DNA from: an uncultured Caryophanales bacterium
Lineage (GTDB): Bacteria > Bacillota_I > Bacilli_A > Acholeplasmatales > Anaeroplasmataceae
NCBI GenBank assembly: GCA_946405105.1
Contig: CAMJFY010000011.1
Location: 1 to 51,546, forward strand
Direction of reading: 5' to 3'
Length of the DNA: 51,546 bases
Shown: one piece after another, positions 19,633-28,051 of the stretch
Layout of the letters: each line of letters begins with the position of its first letter
How positions within the stretch are numbered: the first letter of the stretch is position 1
The notes under the pieces: model-generated
The model's database searches: none
What the model was told of the DNA's origin: nothing
Seen by the model: the letters and a program-made list of their open reading frames with translations, nothing else
Program-made: the position numbers and the translations under genes

Positions 19633-19661
19633 ATTGTATCATAAAAGAGTTGACTAGTAAA
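19633..19661 (-). promoter_or_regulatory. Promoter of the purine operon
   Basis: On the minus strand -35 TTTACT (19656-19661), 17 nt, then -10 TACAAT (19633-19638). It is the only good promoter seen ahead of purK and probably drives about 14 kb through to guaA. Confidence 0.65.
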
Positions 19662-19692
19662 CAATTAAAACGCTTTATTATTAATTATAAAT

Positions 19693-19723
19693 TAATAAAA
19701 AATACGGAGCCTAAGTCCGTATT
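19693..19723 (-). terminator. Terminator of the 218-residue lipoprotein gene
   Basis: AATACGGA and TCCGTATT form an 8-bp stem with a 7-nt loop, followed on the minus strand by TTTTTTATTAA. It overlaps the stop codon and isolates the gene from the purine operon promoter. Confidence 0.85.
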
Positions 19724-20378
19724 AATTATTTAGCATATTTATTACTTCTTCTGAGAATTGAATATTTTGATCCTCATAGCTATAATCGATTGTTACTTTA
19801 CTATAGCTATTACTATTATCAACATATACAAACATTGTATATGATGAAAGCTTTTTATCCTCGAATTTAAAATACATATCATAAGTAAATGAATAATCTT
19901 GATTTTCTTTATATTTTTTTAGCACATATTCATTAGATATTGAATTAAAAGTGACATTATCATAAATATCTTCCATTTTAATATAGCTAGTTGCCACTGG
20001 CATGATTTCTGAAATATCGAAATTTCCTAATTGACTATAAGAATTATTTGCATACTTTACTGTATTGTAAATACCATCATTAATGACTGAATAATAATCT
20101 TCATTTATGGAAGACATTATAGCTCTAGTAGATAATGTTATTTTATCATTATCTCTTGTCAACTCTATAGATCGGGAAACAATAGAACTCCTACCAGAAT
20201 ATAAATTATAAAGACATTTATATTCTGTTCCTAAATTTTCCATATTTTTAAATTCTTCTTCTGATACCTGATATTTAGCATCATCTAATGTGTAATCTTC
20301 TTTCTTACTAGTATTACTACATGAAGCAGTTGTGATAACAAAAGTAGATAACAATAAAATTCCTAATGCTTTTTTCAT
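19722..20378 (-). CDS. Lipoprotein of unknown function
   Basis: The 218-residue protein has a lipoprotein signal: MKKA, a hydrophobic stretch, then the lipobox TASC with Cys at residue 20, and a Ser/Lys-rich tether. The mature part is polar, beta-rich and Tyr/Asn/Ser-rich, with repeated 'YSYEDQN'-like segments, and I recognise no domain. It resembles the many small LolA/LppX-like lipoproteins of Bacillota only in broad character. It is monocistronic, with its own promoter and terminator, inserted between purE and purK. A TAGGAG site precedes the ATG. Confidence 0.75.
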   Translation of the reverse strand: MKKALGILLLSTFVITTASCSNTSKKEDYTLDDAKYQVSEEEFKNMENLGTEYKCLYNLYSGRSSIVSRSIELTRDNDKITLSTRAIMSSINEDYYSVINDGIYNTVKYANNSYSQLGNFDISEIMPVATSYIKMEDIYDNVTFNSISNEYVLKKYKENQDYSFTYDMYFKFEDKKLSSYTMFVYVDNSNSYSKVTIDYSYEDQNIQFSEEVINMLNN

Positions 20379-20425
20379 AATTAAACTCTCCTAATTTAAT
20401 TTTAAAAATACAAAAATACAACTAA

Positions 20426-20454
20426 ATTATAAATGATTAATAATAAAAAAGCAA
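20426..20454 (-). promoter_or_regulatory. Promoter of the 218-residue lipoprotein gene
   Basis: On the minus strand -35 TTGCTT (20449-20454), 17 nt, then -10 TATAAT (20426-20431). The -35 overlaps the second terminator behind purE, so termination and initiation are packed together. Confidence 0.55.
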
Positions 20455-20465
20455 ATCGTTGCTTT
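20442..20465 (-). terminator. Second of two tandem terminators after purE
   Basis: On the minus strand AAAGCAA and TTTGCTTT-type arms form a 7-bp stem with a 4-nt loop, followed by T-rich sequence. It backs up the terminator at 20466-20496. Confidence 0.65.
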
Positions 20466-20496
20466 ATGAAAAAATAAAACCACTCAAATGAGTGGT
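20466..20496 (-). terminator. Terminator after purE
   Basis: ACCACTCA and TGAGTGGT form an 8-bp stem around a 2-nt loop (20479-20496), followed on the minus strand by TTTATTTTTTC. It lies directly behind the purE stop and ends the fhs-kinase-purE unit. Confidence 0.85.
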
Positions 20497-20497
20497 A

Positions 20498-20968
20498 TTA
20501 TAATTCAATATTTAATACAGTTTCTGTTTGATTTTTTCTAAAATCTTTTAGCTTTTTAGCTAATTCTTTATCATTTGTAGCTAAAATACTTACAGCAGAT
20601 AAGCCTGCATTTTTAGCTCCATTAATAGCTACTGTTAAAACAGGAACTCCTCCTGGCATTTGAACAATTGATAATAATGAATCTAAGCCATTTAAAGCTC
20701 TTGATTTTACAGGAACACCAATAACAGGAAGGGTAGTCATGGCAGCAACCATACCTGGTAAGTGAGCAGCCCCACCAGCACCAGCGATGATAACCTTTAT
20801 TCCTCTTTCCTCTGCACTATGAGCATATTCATACATTAAATCAGGTGTTCTATGTGCAGATACTACTTTCTTTTCATATTCTACGCCAAACTCATCTAAT
20901 ACCTTGCATGCATCTTGCATTACTTCATAATCAGAGTTTGAGCCCATGATTATTCCTACTCTTATCAT
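20498..20968 (-). CDS. purE: N5-carboxyaminoimidazole ribonucleotide mutase
   Basis: PurE (class I) rearranges N5-CAIR, the PurK product, to CAIR. The 156-residue protein has [16 protein letters not shown] near residues 5-20, the catalytic SAHRTPDLM near 40-48, and [26 protein letters not shown] near 62-87. It begins 2 nt after the stop of the P-loop kinase-like gene, with a GAGAG ribosome site in the end of that gene, so it is co-transcribed with it and fhs. It is separated from purK by the lipoprotein gene and two sets of terminators. Confidence 0.96.
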   Translation of the reverse strand: MIRVGIIMGSNSDYEVMQDACKVLDEFGVEYEKKVVSAHRTPDLMYEYAHSAEERGIKVIIAGAGGAAHLPGMVAAMTTLPVIGVPVKSRALNGLDSLLSIVQMPGGVPVLTVAINGAKNAGLSAVSILATNDKELAKKLKDFRKNQTETVLNIEL

Positions 20969-20970
20969 AA

Positions 20971-22698
20971 TTATTTACTCTCTATTAATTCAAATAATCT
21001 CTTTGCTGCTAGAGCTGGGCCTTCATGCTCCATTCCTGGAACGGCAAGTCTAGTATGTAATACACCAACAGGGATGTTGTTTTCGAATAGCTTTTCAAAT
21101 ACCTTATCAATAATTACTCTTGTTTGAGCTTCTCTTTGAACTGGGCCGAATGGATTTGCGAAGAATGACTCAGTCATACCAATTTCTTGTGTAGTACCCT
21201 TTGCTCTTCTTGCACCACGGATGAAAATCTTCTTGGCTTCTTCAGCGTTGTTATAGAATTCAACCTCTGATTCACATTCTTCATCATAGTTGTTAGCATA
21301 TAAATACATATCAACCTTGCTACCTGCCATAATTTGGCCATATGTAGCACAAGGAATAACTAATCTTGAGTTAACCTTATCTGGGTTCATGAAGATTGCT
21401 CTATCCATTTCTCTATATGCATATCCTGATGTCATATCATCAAGTCTTACGAATGCACCAATTTCAGTACCATAAGCGATTACTTCATTATTTTCGATCT
21501 TGAATGTACCCATATCATCGAAAATAGTTAATTGAGCAGAGATATCATCTCCAGCCATTTCTGATAATGCTTCTAGAGATTCAGACTTACCTGCGCCTGA
21601 GTCACCCATGATAACGATATTCTTCTTAGTACCATCCTTCATAGTGATCTTTACACATGCACCATGAATAGGTAGATTTCCTTGATCAATCATCTTTGTA
21701 TTATATAAAGTTAATAACATCTTCTTCATATATCCAAAGTAATCAATAGATGAATTATGTGGTGCAATACCTACATAGATATCATCATCTGTATCATGAT
21801 AGAATTCTGATTCACCATCATAATCAGCACCAAAGATATATAATAAATCTGGCTTTTTATTTCTGCATGAAGCTAGTGGAACGAATTCAAATAGGTTTCC
21901 AATTGTAATACCATGAGCCATATAATCTCTATGGAAATAAATGTATGCTAAAGCTGAACCAACCTTTGCTGCATAGCAATAATAGCTCTTTTGGTCGAAA
22001 TTATCCTTAATTCTATCAATAGGATTTGCTTTTGCTTCAGGGTATGTACCTGTTCTCTTATTTTTTGCAGAATATGAAATAAATGGAGGTCTAATTACGA
22101 TTTGCTCAATTGCTTCACATTTTGCTAAGAATGAATATTTAGATTCTTTTGGCATCCATTCATTTCTTGATAATAATAATGATGCATTAACACCAGCTGG
22201 TAATTGACGATAAATTGAGAATTTTTCGCCATATAGCTTTTCAGAAATTGTTCTATATGTTGATAATACAATATTATTGAATTCACTTTGAGCTTGGATG
22301 AATGATGAAGCTTCAACACCATCCTTTGTTACTCTTGATAATACTACTGAATAACGCTCAATTCTTCTCCAATAGTTATAGAAATCTTGTACTAAATCAT
22401 ATAATTTATATCTCTTTTCTAGTACACTCTTTTCAATTTCGTTTGATGTTACCTCTAAATCCTTGAAAGATAAGCAGAAAACTAATTTGAAGATTCTAAT
22501 TAATGTTTTTGCTACCTTCTTTCTAGGCATTAATTCTAAAAGAGGCATAAATGCTTGATTTTCAGTCTTGTATAAATTCTCGATGTATCTTGAGAATACA
22601 TCACAGAAACATTCTGAATCTAAAATTTCGATTTCATTTTTACAGAATCTCTCTGAAAAATTCATTACTACTTGCTTGTCATTAAATATATATTCCAT
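20971..22698 (-). CDS. PEPCK/HPr kinase-like P-loop protein of unknown substrate
   Basis: The 575-residue protein has an uncharacterised N-terminal half (about 1-300). The C-terminal half resembles the PEP carboxykinase/HPr kinase superfamily. PIHGACVK near 343-350 is followed by the P-loop [14 protein letters not shown] near 365-378, close to HPrK's GxSGxGKSE. Then come FDDMGTF near 393 and an acidic/aromatic segment '[30 protein letters not shown]'. Similar proteins in Bacillota are often labelled phosphoenolpyruvate carboxykinase. That activity is doubtful because the length and N-terminus do not match classical ATP-PEPCK. It sits 18 nt after fhs and 2 nt before purE. It may be a small-molecule or protein kinase linked to one-carbon/purine metabolism; substrate not inferable. 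Confidence 0.6.
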   Translation of the reverse strand: MEYIFNDKQVVMNFSERFCKNEIEILDSECFCDVFSRYIENLYKTENQAFMPLLELMPRKKVAKTLIRIFKLVFCLSFKDLEVTSNEIEKSVLEKRYKLYDLVQDFYNYWRRIERYSVVLSRVTKDGVEASSFIQAQSEFNNIVLSTYRTISEKLYGEKFSIYRQLPAGVNASLLLSRNEWMPKESKYSFLAKCEAIEQIVIRPPFISYSAKNKRTGTYPEAKANPIDRIKDNFDQKSYYCYAAKVGSALAYIYFHRDYMAHGITIGNLFEFVPLASCRNKKPDLLYIFGADYDGESEFYHDTDDDIYVGIAPHNSSIDYFGYMKKMLLTLYNTKMIDQGNLPIHGACVKITMKDGTKKNIVIMGDSGAGKSESLEALSEMAGDDISAQLTIFDDMGTFKIENNEVIAYGTEIGAFVRLDDMTSGYAYREMDRAIFMNPDKVNSRLVIPCATYGQIMAGSKVDMYLYANNYDEECESEVEFYNNAEEAKKIFIRGARRAKGTTQEIGMTESFFANPFGPVQREAQTRVIIDKVFEKLFENNIPVGVLHTRLAVPGMEHEGPALAAKRLFELIESK

Positions 22699-22716
22699 AT
22701 TTATTCCTTTCTCTAA

Positions 22717-24381
22717 TTAAAATAATCCAACGATTTTACCATCTATGATATCCATCTTCTCAGCTGCAGGCTCCTTTGGAAGTCCAGGCATTGTCATTAT
22801 GTCACCTGTTAAAGCAACAATAAATCCAGCTCCGATTGATGGTTTTAATTCTCTTATTGTTAAAGTAAATCCTTCTGGTCTTCCTAATAGCTTAGGATTA
22901 TCAGATAATGAATATTGGGTCTTAGCCATACAAATTGGTAGGTTATCCCAACCATTACGTTTCATTTGCTTCATTTGAGTTTTTGCTAAACTTGAGAATT
23001 CTACTGCGCCAGCGCCATAGATTTCCTTAGCGATTGTAGTAATCTTATCCTTGATTGAATCATTTTCATCATAGATACACTTAAATGTTTTACTACCATC
23101 ATTTTTATCAATTTGATCAATAACCTTCTTAGCTAAATCAATACCACCATTTCCACCATCAGTGAATACTTCTGATAATGAAACTGTATGGCCATTCTTC
23201 TTAGCCCAGTTCTCTAATGCATCAATTTCATTCTTTGTATCTGTATAGAATTTATTGATTGCAACAACATAAGGAAGATTATATTTCTTTATATTTTCAA
23301 TATGCTTTTCTAAATTAACTATTCCTGATAATAATGCATCAACATTTTCTTCCTTAAGGTCTTCCTTTAAAACACCACCATGCATCTTTAATGCACGAAT
23401 AGTTGCAACAATTACAACGCATGAAGGCTTAATACCTGTTTGTCTACATTTAATATCTAAGAATTTTTCAGCGCCTAAATCAGCACCAAAGCCTGCCTCA
23501 GTAACGACATAATCAGCTAGCTTCATTGCTAGCTTAGTTGCGATAACTGAATTACAGCCATGTGCGATATTTGCGAAAGGTCCACCGTGAATTAATGCTG
23601 GATTATGCTCTAACGTCTGAACTAGGTTAGGCTTTAGGGCATCCTTCATAATTAATGCAACAGCTCCTGTAGCATTTAGGTCATCAACAGTAACTGGCTT
23701 TTTATCATATGTATAAGCAACAATCATTCTAGCGATTCTCTTCTTGAAATCCTCTAAAGATGTTGATAAACATAATACAGCCATTACCTCAGATGCAACC
23801 GTGATATCAAAATGATCCTCACGAGGAACACCATTTGAGCTTCCACCAAGACCTACAATAACACTTCTTAATGCACGATCATTCATATCTAAACATCTGT
23901 GCCAAATGATTCTTGTAGGATCAATACCAAGCTTGTTACCTTGGTGAATGTGATTATCTATCATTGATGCGATTGCGTTATTTGCTGTTGTGATTGCATG
24001 TAGGTCACCTGTAAAGTGAAGATTGATATCCTCCATAGGAATAACCTGTGCATATCCTCCACCAGCTGCACCACCTTTAACACCCATAACAGGTCCAAAT
24101 GATGGTTCACGTAATGCAACAATAGTCTTATAGTTAAGCTTATTTAATGCATCAGAAAGACCAATAGTTGTAGTTGATTTTCCTTCACCAGCAGGTGTTG
24201 GCGAAATAGCAGTAACTAAAATTACTTTTCCGTCCTCTTTTGCTTTGATACAATTTGGATCAACCTTTGCTTTATATTTTCCATAAAATTCCAAATCATC
24301 TTCATTAATATTCAATTTTTTTGCAATTTCTTTAATTGGCTTAATATCAGCTTGTTGAGCTATTTCTAAATCAGTTAGCAT
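22717..24381 (-). CDS. fhs: Formate-tetrahydrofolate ligase
   Basis: Fhs makes 10-formyl-THF from formate, THF and ATP and supplies PurN and PurH. The protein of about 554 residues has the P-loop [14 protein letters not shown] near 57-70, [22 protein letters not shown] near 86-107, and [19 protein letters not shown]. The C-terminal segment [32 protein letters not shown] is intact. I chose ATG 24381 because AGAAAGG lies upstream and homologues begin near TDLEIAQ; the longer frame to 24453 adds a hydrophobic stretch of no known role. It heads the fhs-kinase-purE unit. Formate is a common product of anaerobic pyruvate metabolism, which fits a fermenter. Confidence 0.96.
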   Translation of the reverse strand: MLTDLEIAQQADIKPIKEIAKKLNINEDDLEFYGKYKAKVDPNCIKAKEDGKVILVTAISPTPAGEGKSTTTIGLSDALNKLNYKTIVALREPSFGPVMGVKGGAAGGGYAQVIPMEDINLHFTGDLHAITTANNAIASMIDNHIHQGNKLGIDPTRIIWHRCLDMNDRALRSVIVGLGGSSNGVPREDHFDITVASEVMAVLCLSTSLEDFKKRIARMIVAYTYDKKPVTVDDLNATGAVALIMKDALKPNLVQTLEHNPALIHGGPFANIAHGCNSVIATKLAMKLADYVVTEAGFGADLGAEKFLDIKCRQTGIKPSCVVIVATIRALKMHGGVLKEDLKEENVDALLSGIVNLEKHIENIKKYNLPYVVAINKFYTDTKNEIDALENWAKKNGHTVSLSEVFTDGGNGGIDLAKKVIDQIDKNDGSKTFKCIYDENDSIKDKITTIAKEIYGAGAVEFSSLAKTQMKQMKRNGWDNLPICMAKTQYSLSDNPKLLGRPEGFTLTIRELKPSIGAGFIVALTGDIMTMPGLPKEPAAEKMDIIDGKIVGLF

Positions 24382-24443
24382 ATCTTTTTCCTTTCTGATT
24401 TGCTTTCGTAAGAAAAACAAATGTTTTTTCACGATATACAACA

Positions 24444-24472
24444 ATAATATCATAAATAATATATTATTTAAA
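24444..24472 (-). promoter_or_regulatory. Probable promoter of the fhs-kinase-purE operon
   Basis: On the minus strand -35 TTTAAA (24467-24472), 17 nt, then -10 TATTAT (24444-24449), between the pyrR stop and the fhs ATG. The region is so AT-rich that other hexamers are possible. No folate riboswitch features are seen in the roughly 60-nt leader. Confidence 0.4.
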
Positions 24473-24493
24473 CTTAATCTTTTGAGAAAGCGT

Positions 24494-24991
24494 TTACTTA
24501 ATAATTATCTGTTTTTCGTTAAAATCACAAATTACTTTTTCGTCTTTACTAGTAGGAATAGATTTACCTACAAAGTCTGCTCTAATAGGTAATTCTCTAT
24601 GTCCTCTATCTACTAAAACTGCTAGCTCTATCTTAGCAGGACGTCCCATATCAATAATGGCATCCATAGCTGCTCTAACAGTTCTACCAGTATATAAAAC
24701 ATCATCAACTAAAATGATAATTTTATCATCTACATTGTTTGAAAATATTGATTTGTTAGTTATATTCTTCTTCTCATCATCTCTATGAGATGAAATATCG
24801 ATTAGTTCTACTGGAACAGATACACCCTCGAATTGTTCAATTAGCTTAGCAATCTCTCTAGCTATTGGTGTTCCCTTTCTTTCGATACCAACTAATATTA
24901 ATCTTGTTAAATCCTCATTTCTTTCAATGATTTCATGAGTCATTCTTTTTAAGGTTCTAACAAATTGATCAGGTTCAATAATTATCTTCAT
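24494..24991 (-). CDS. pyrR: PyrR: pyr operon RNA-binding attenuator / uracil phosphoribosyltransferase
   Basis: The 165-residue protein matches PyrR. The PRPP motif [21 protein letters not shown] is near residues 90-110, with the preceding [15 protein letters not shown] and the following [27 protein letters not shown]. In Bacillus PyrR binds leader RNAs of pyrimidine genes in response to UMP/UTP and has weak uracil phosphoribosyltransferase activity. No pyr genes are present here, so targets are elsewhere. GGTGAT precedes the ATG. Only 47 nt separate it from yebC, most taken up by a terminator-like hairpin. Confidence 0.92.
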   Translation of the reverse strand: MKIIIEPDQFVRTLKRMTHEIIERNEDLTRLILVGIERKGTPIAREIAKLIEQFEGVSVPVELIDISSHRDDEKKNITNKSIFSNNVDDKIIILVDDVLYTGRTVRAAMDAIIDMGRPAKIELAVLVDRGHRELPIRADFVGKSIPTSKDEKVICDFNEKQIIIK

Positions 24992-25000
24992 TTTATCACC

Positions 25001-25030
25001 AAAAAATAAAGGAAGCTAATCTAGCTTCCT
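25001..25030 (-). terminator. Terminator between yebC and pyrR
   Basis: AGGAAGCTA and TAGCTTCCT form a 9-bp stem with a 3-nt loop (25010-25030), followed on the minus strand by TTTATTTTTTGG. The T-rich tail ends within about 12 nt of the pyrR ATG, so it may work as an attenuator for pyrR as well as ending yebC. Confidence 0.8.
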
Positions 25031-25038
25031 AATAGTTT

Positions 25039-25773
25039 TTATTCACCGTCGTCAGCTGGTAAATTAGCATTATGAATTACTTCATCAACATCGTCATACT
25101 CAGCTAAAGCTTCAAGCAATCTCTTGAATTTTCCTAAATGATCTTCGTCTAGATCTACATAAGTAGATGGAACTAAATCACATGATGCAGTTTCAAATTC
25201 AAGTTCAGGCTTAACTGCTAATAATGCAGCCTTAATACCATCAAAAGATTCTGGTTGAGCAGTGATTTTTACAAATCCATCCTCATCAACTACTAAATCC
25301 TCATAATCAGCATTTTCACCCATCATTAATGCTTCTAAAACTTCATCCTCTGTCATTCCTTCAAATTCAAATACAGCCTTCTTATTGAATAAGTAGCCAA
25401 CTGCTTGTCCAATAGTTCCGCCTGTCTTATTGAATGCAGTACGAACCTCTGTAAAAGTTCTATTATCGTTATCAGTTAAGCAGTTAACAATAACAGCAAC
25501 ATTTCCTGGTCCCATACCTTCATATGACTTTTCTTTAGTAGCACCAGATTTAACACCTGCTGCCTTGTCGATTGCTCTTTTAATTACATCAGCAGGAACT
25601 TGATCCTTCTTTGCACGAGCAATTACATTCTTTAATCCTTGATTCATTTCTGGGTCAGGTACTCCAGCCTTTGCAGCTGCAAAAATTTCCTTTCCCCATT
25701 TAGCATATTTACTTGATTTCATAGCAGCAGTCTTAGCCATTGATGCTGCACGTACTTCATGGGCTCTTCCCAT
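25039..25773 (-). CDS. yebC: YebC/PmpR (TACO1) family protein
   Basis: The 244-residue protein has the conserved YebC start GRAHEVRAASMAKTAAMKSSKYAKWGKEI, AAKAGVPDPEMNQGLKNVIARAKKDQVP near 33-60, and EGMGPGNVAVIVNCLTDNDNRT near 85. The family was first described as transcriptional regulators; recent work on YebC-type proteins supports a role in relieving ribosome stalling at polyproline stretches, as for mitochondrial TACO1. It has a good promoter (25817-25845), an AAAGG ribosome site, and a terminator. It is cytosolic and of full length. Confidence 0.93.
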   Translation of the reverse strand: MGRAHEVRAASMAKTAAMKSSKYAKWGKEIFAAAKAGVPDPEMNQGLKNVIARAKKDQVPADVIKRAIDKAAGVKSGATKEKSYEGMGPGNVAVIVNCLTDNDNRTFTEVRTAFNKTGGTIGQAVGYLFNKKAVFEFEGMTEDEVLEALMMGENADYEDLVVDEDGFVKITAQPESFDGIKAALLAVKPELEFETASCDLVPSTYVDLDEDHLGKFKRLLEALAEYDDVDEVIHNANLPADDGE

Positions 25774-25816
25774 AGTTTACACAACCTTTCAATTTTAAGT
25801 TTAATATTACTCGAAT

Positions 25817-25845
25817 ATTATATAAAAAAACGGCATTATTTTCAA
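25817..25845 (-). promoter_or_regulatory. Promoter of yebC
   Basis: On the minus strand -35 TTGAAA (25840-25845), 17 nt, then -10 TATAAT (25817-25822). Spacing and hexamers are near consensus. It may also serve pyrR through the terminator at 25001-25030. Confidence 0.7.
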
Positions 25846-25908
25846 TAATTTTGTAAAAAAATTTATAAATGTAATATTTAATCTAATAAATATTTGTTTA
25901 TATAGAAT

Positions 25909-25946
25909 TAATAAAAATAAAAGAGTCATATAAAATATGACCCTTT
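25909..25946 (-). terminator. Terminator of the degV-family gene
   Basis: On the minus strand AAAGGGTCATAT pairs with ATATGACTCTTT (12 bp, one G-U, 3-nt loop), followed by TATTTTTATT. It lies just behind the DegV-family stop. Confidence 0.85.
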
Positions 25947-25955
25947 GTTTGTAAA

Positions 25956-26819
25956 TTATAAATGAACTTCTTCCTTACAAATGTATAAAATACCAATTGT
26001 TCCATAGCCACAATGTGAAGCTATTACACCACCGGCAGTTGTTGCATAAACATTTGTATTAGGGAATAATTCTTTAACCTTTGGTAATAGATATTCTCTT
26101 GATTCAGGTGCTATAGCATCTGTTACAAATATAAATTCAGGATCAACATTGTTTTTAGCTTTATCCTCTTCTAACATTTTTAACATTGCATTTAATGCTA
26201 CTGTCATCTTACCAAGTGGTTTCTTACCAACGCTTAATGTTCCATCTCTAACGAAGATAATAGGCTTAATTCTTAATACTGTTGCTGCAAATCTTGCGAT
26301 ACTTGAACATCTTCCACCCTTGTGAAGATATTCCATAGTTTCAATAGCGAATTGTGATTTAACCTTATCAGCAAGTTTTGTCATATTTTCAGCTATTTCC
26401 TTTGCTGAAAGGCCTCTATCTCTATCCATACACCCTTTTAATAATAATAAAGAAATACCAGTTGATAAATTCTTAGAATCTACAACGAAAATCTTATCTT
26501 CTGCAACCTCTTTTGCAGCTAGGCACGCGTTATTATATGTAGATGACATCTTACTAGAAATACCAGTATATACTATTTCATAACCTTGATCTATATATTT
26601 TCTAAATACTTCTTCAATCTCTAACGCAGATACTGCTGAAGTCTTAGGTAAATATCCTCTTTTTTTAACTTCTTCATAAATTTTATTTGGATCAATTTCA
26701 ATACCATCTTTATAAGATTCTTCACCAAAAGTAACTAATAGAGGAAATGTTTCAATATCGTATTTTTCTAATAATTCCTTAGATAAATCACATGTAGAAT
26801 CTGAAATAATTTTAACCAT
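25956..26819 (-). CDS. DegV (FakB-like) fatty-acid-binding protein
   Basis: DegV/FakB proteins bind a fatty acid and present it to the kinase FakA for phosphorylation, feeding exogenous fatty acids into phospholipids. The 287-residue protein begins VKIISDSTCDLSKELLEKYDI, has TSAVSALEIEEVF near 61, the fatty-acid head-group segment TGISSKMSSTYNNACLAA near 80-97, and the ETMEYLHKGGRCSS motif near 140-153. It ends with a glycine-rich HCGYGTIGI segment. It is monocistronic with AAAGGTGG before the ATG. The full FakA gene is not in the window, but a small FakA-domain-like protein is encoded at 5398-5661. Confidence 0.9.
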   Translation of the reverse strand: MVKIISDSTCDLSKELLEKYDIETFPLLVTFGEESYKDGIEIDPNKIYEEVKKRGYLPKTSAVSALEIEEVFRKYIDQGYEIVYTGISSKMSSTYNNACLAAKEVAEDKIFVVDSKNLSTGISLLLLKGCMDRDRGLSAKEIAENMTKLADKVKSQFAIETMEYLHKGGRCSSIARFAATVLRIKPIIFVRDGTLSVGKKPLGKMTVALNAMLKMLEEDKAKNNVDPEFIFVTDAIAPESREYLLPKVKELFPNTNVYATTAGGVIASHCGYGTIGILYICKEEVHL

Positions 26820-26866
26820 AATACTACTACCACCTTTTTAAAACTTCTTGAATAATTCTATCTAAA

Positions 26867-26875
26867 ATTATAACA
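26867..26875 (-). promoter_or_regulatory. Extended -10 of the degV-family gene
   Basis: On the minus strand TGTTATAAT (an extended -10, TGnTATAAT) lies about 50 nt before the ATG. I see no convincing -35, which extended -10 promoters can lack. Confidence 0.45.
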
Positions 26876-26892
26876 TATTTTTTAAAATTCTT

Positions 26893-27918
26893 CTATTTTA
26901 ATTTATAAGTTAGTTTCAACCAATCCTCGTCATCCTTTTTATATCTTACAATTAATCCATCAGTAATTAAATAATTAATAAAATGTAATAATTCTTTGTT
27001 ACTCATATTTGGAAATTTTTTAATAACATCAATTTCTTTTTGATCATTTGGGTATAATTCTCCCATTATATCACGGCACTTAAATTCATCACCAACATTT
27101 GGATTAGAAGGCATTTTGTAGTTGAATATATCAATTCTATAAAAATCAATATTCCTTTTCAGTGTATTTGCGTTTTGCATTGCTTTATTATCGCCCAAGC
27201 ATTTTAACAAATAACTATAAGTATTAAATTTATAGTAATCAAAATCATCATCAGGATTTATATTAAGATTGTATTCTTTTAAAATATTGACACATTCTTC
27301 ATATAATTTTGGTTTATCCTCAATTAATTTAGGTAATTCTTCTTTTGCCTTCTCTTGTGCTTTTATAAGACCCTTTTTGCGTGGACTATATGTAACTAAT
27401 AAAAATAAATTAATTGCTGCTAAAACAGCCAATATTATAGCAAGCCACATTAGTTTTTGATTAAAACAAAAAAGTAAGACTGATGGAATTCCAAATAATA
27501 AAATCATAAAAATATTTACTATAAAATTTACTGGTTTTTCTTGTCGGTTAATTTTATAATTGTCATTTTCGATACTAGCTGCACACCCTTGATAACGCAA
27601 TATAGACAATTTAACTTCATTTACCATTCTCGATTCGTCACTTAAACTTACATTTTTGGTTGCGTTAATATATCCAGCATGATGTGTAAAATTTTTTGTA
27701 GTACCTTCGGTAAAAACTCCATCACCTTCATAATTAATTGTTTTTACCTCTTTTGATGTTAATTCAGGTAGACAAACATATGTCTCCCAATTAAAAAAGT
27801 CTAATAATTCTTTGATTTTATCAATTTTCATTTGTTGTGGCAAATGAGCCATCTTAATGGCATTAATATTTTCAAAATTTAATACTAAGGTCTTTACTTC
27901 ATAATTGTTATCGCTCAT
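26893..27918 (-). CDS. Unrecognised membrane protein with two central helices
   Basis: I do not recognise this protein (about 341 residues). An N-terminal domain of roughly 130 residues is mixed alpha/beta and contains a 'GVFTEGTTKNF' turn. Two adjacent hydrophobic segments follow at about residues 135-157 (NFIVNIFMILLFGIPSVLLF) and 161-182, then a basic RKKGLIK stretch and a soluble domain of about 155 residues. The short Pro/Asn loop between the helices suggests a hairpin with both soluble domains on the same side, probably cytosolic by the positive-inside rule. ATG 27918 has AGAGGTG 6 nt upstream; the GTG at 27927 overlaps that site. It diverges from hflX. Confidence 0.6.
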   Translation of the reverse strand: MSDNNYEVKTLVLNFENINAIKMAHLPQQMKIDKIKELLDFFNWETYVCLPELTSKEVKTINYEGDGVFTEGTTKNFTHHAGYINATKNVSLSDESRMVNEVKLSILRYQGCAASIENDNYKINRQEKPVNFIVNIFMILLFGIPSVLLFCFNQKLMWLAIILAVLAAINLFLLVTYSPRKKGLIKAQEKAKEELPKLIEDKPKLYEECVNILKEYNLNINPDDDFDYYKFNTYSYLLKCLGDNKAMQNANTLKRNIDFYRIDIFNYKMPSNPNVGDEFKCRDIMGELYPNDQKEIDVIKKFPNMSNKELLHFINYLITDGLIVRYKKDDEDWLKLTYKLK

Positions 27919-28023
27919 ATTTTTCACCTCTGTTTTAATATAAAAATAATATGAAATTTTTTTAATACGATTTGTTGATTTAATTATAGTTTATTTTATA
28001 TTTTTTTTCAAATCTAAATAGTT

Positions 28024-28029
28024 TATAAT
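28024..28029 (+). promoter_or_regulatory. Candidate -10 of hflX
   Basis: TATAAT lies 22 nt upstream of the chosen hflX ATG. The expected -35 position holds only a T-run, so the assignment is weak. The intergenic region 27919-28051 is otherwise AT-rich with no further structure seen. Confidence 0.35.
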
Positions 28030-28051
28030 AATTACGGATGTGATTAAAGGT

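Noticed and set aside
22717-24453. Longer fhs start with an added N-terminal hydrophobic segment
   Set aside because: The extra residues lie in the leader ahead of a good SD (AGAAAGG) and homologues start near TDLEIAQ; not a signal peptide of a real protein.
24382-24493. Folate riboswitch upstream of fhs
   Set aside because: The interval is short and nearly all A/T, with no folate-riboswitch core seen.
27919-28051. Hidden small gene or RNA between the unknown membrane gene and hflX
   Set aside because: Only AT-rich sequence, a TATAAT and two ribosome sites were found.
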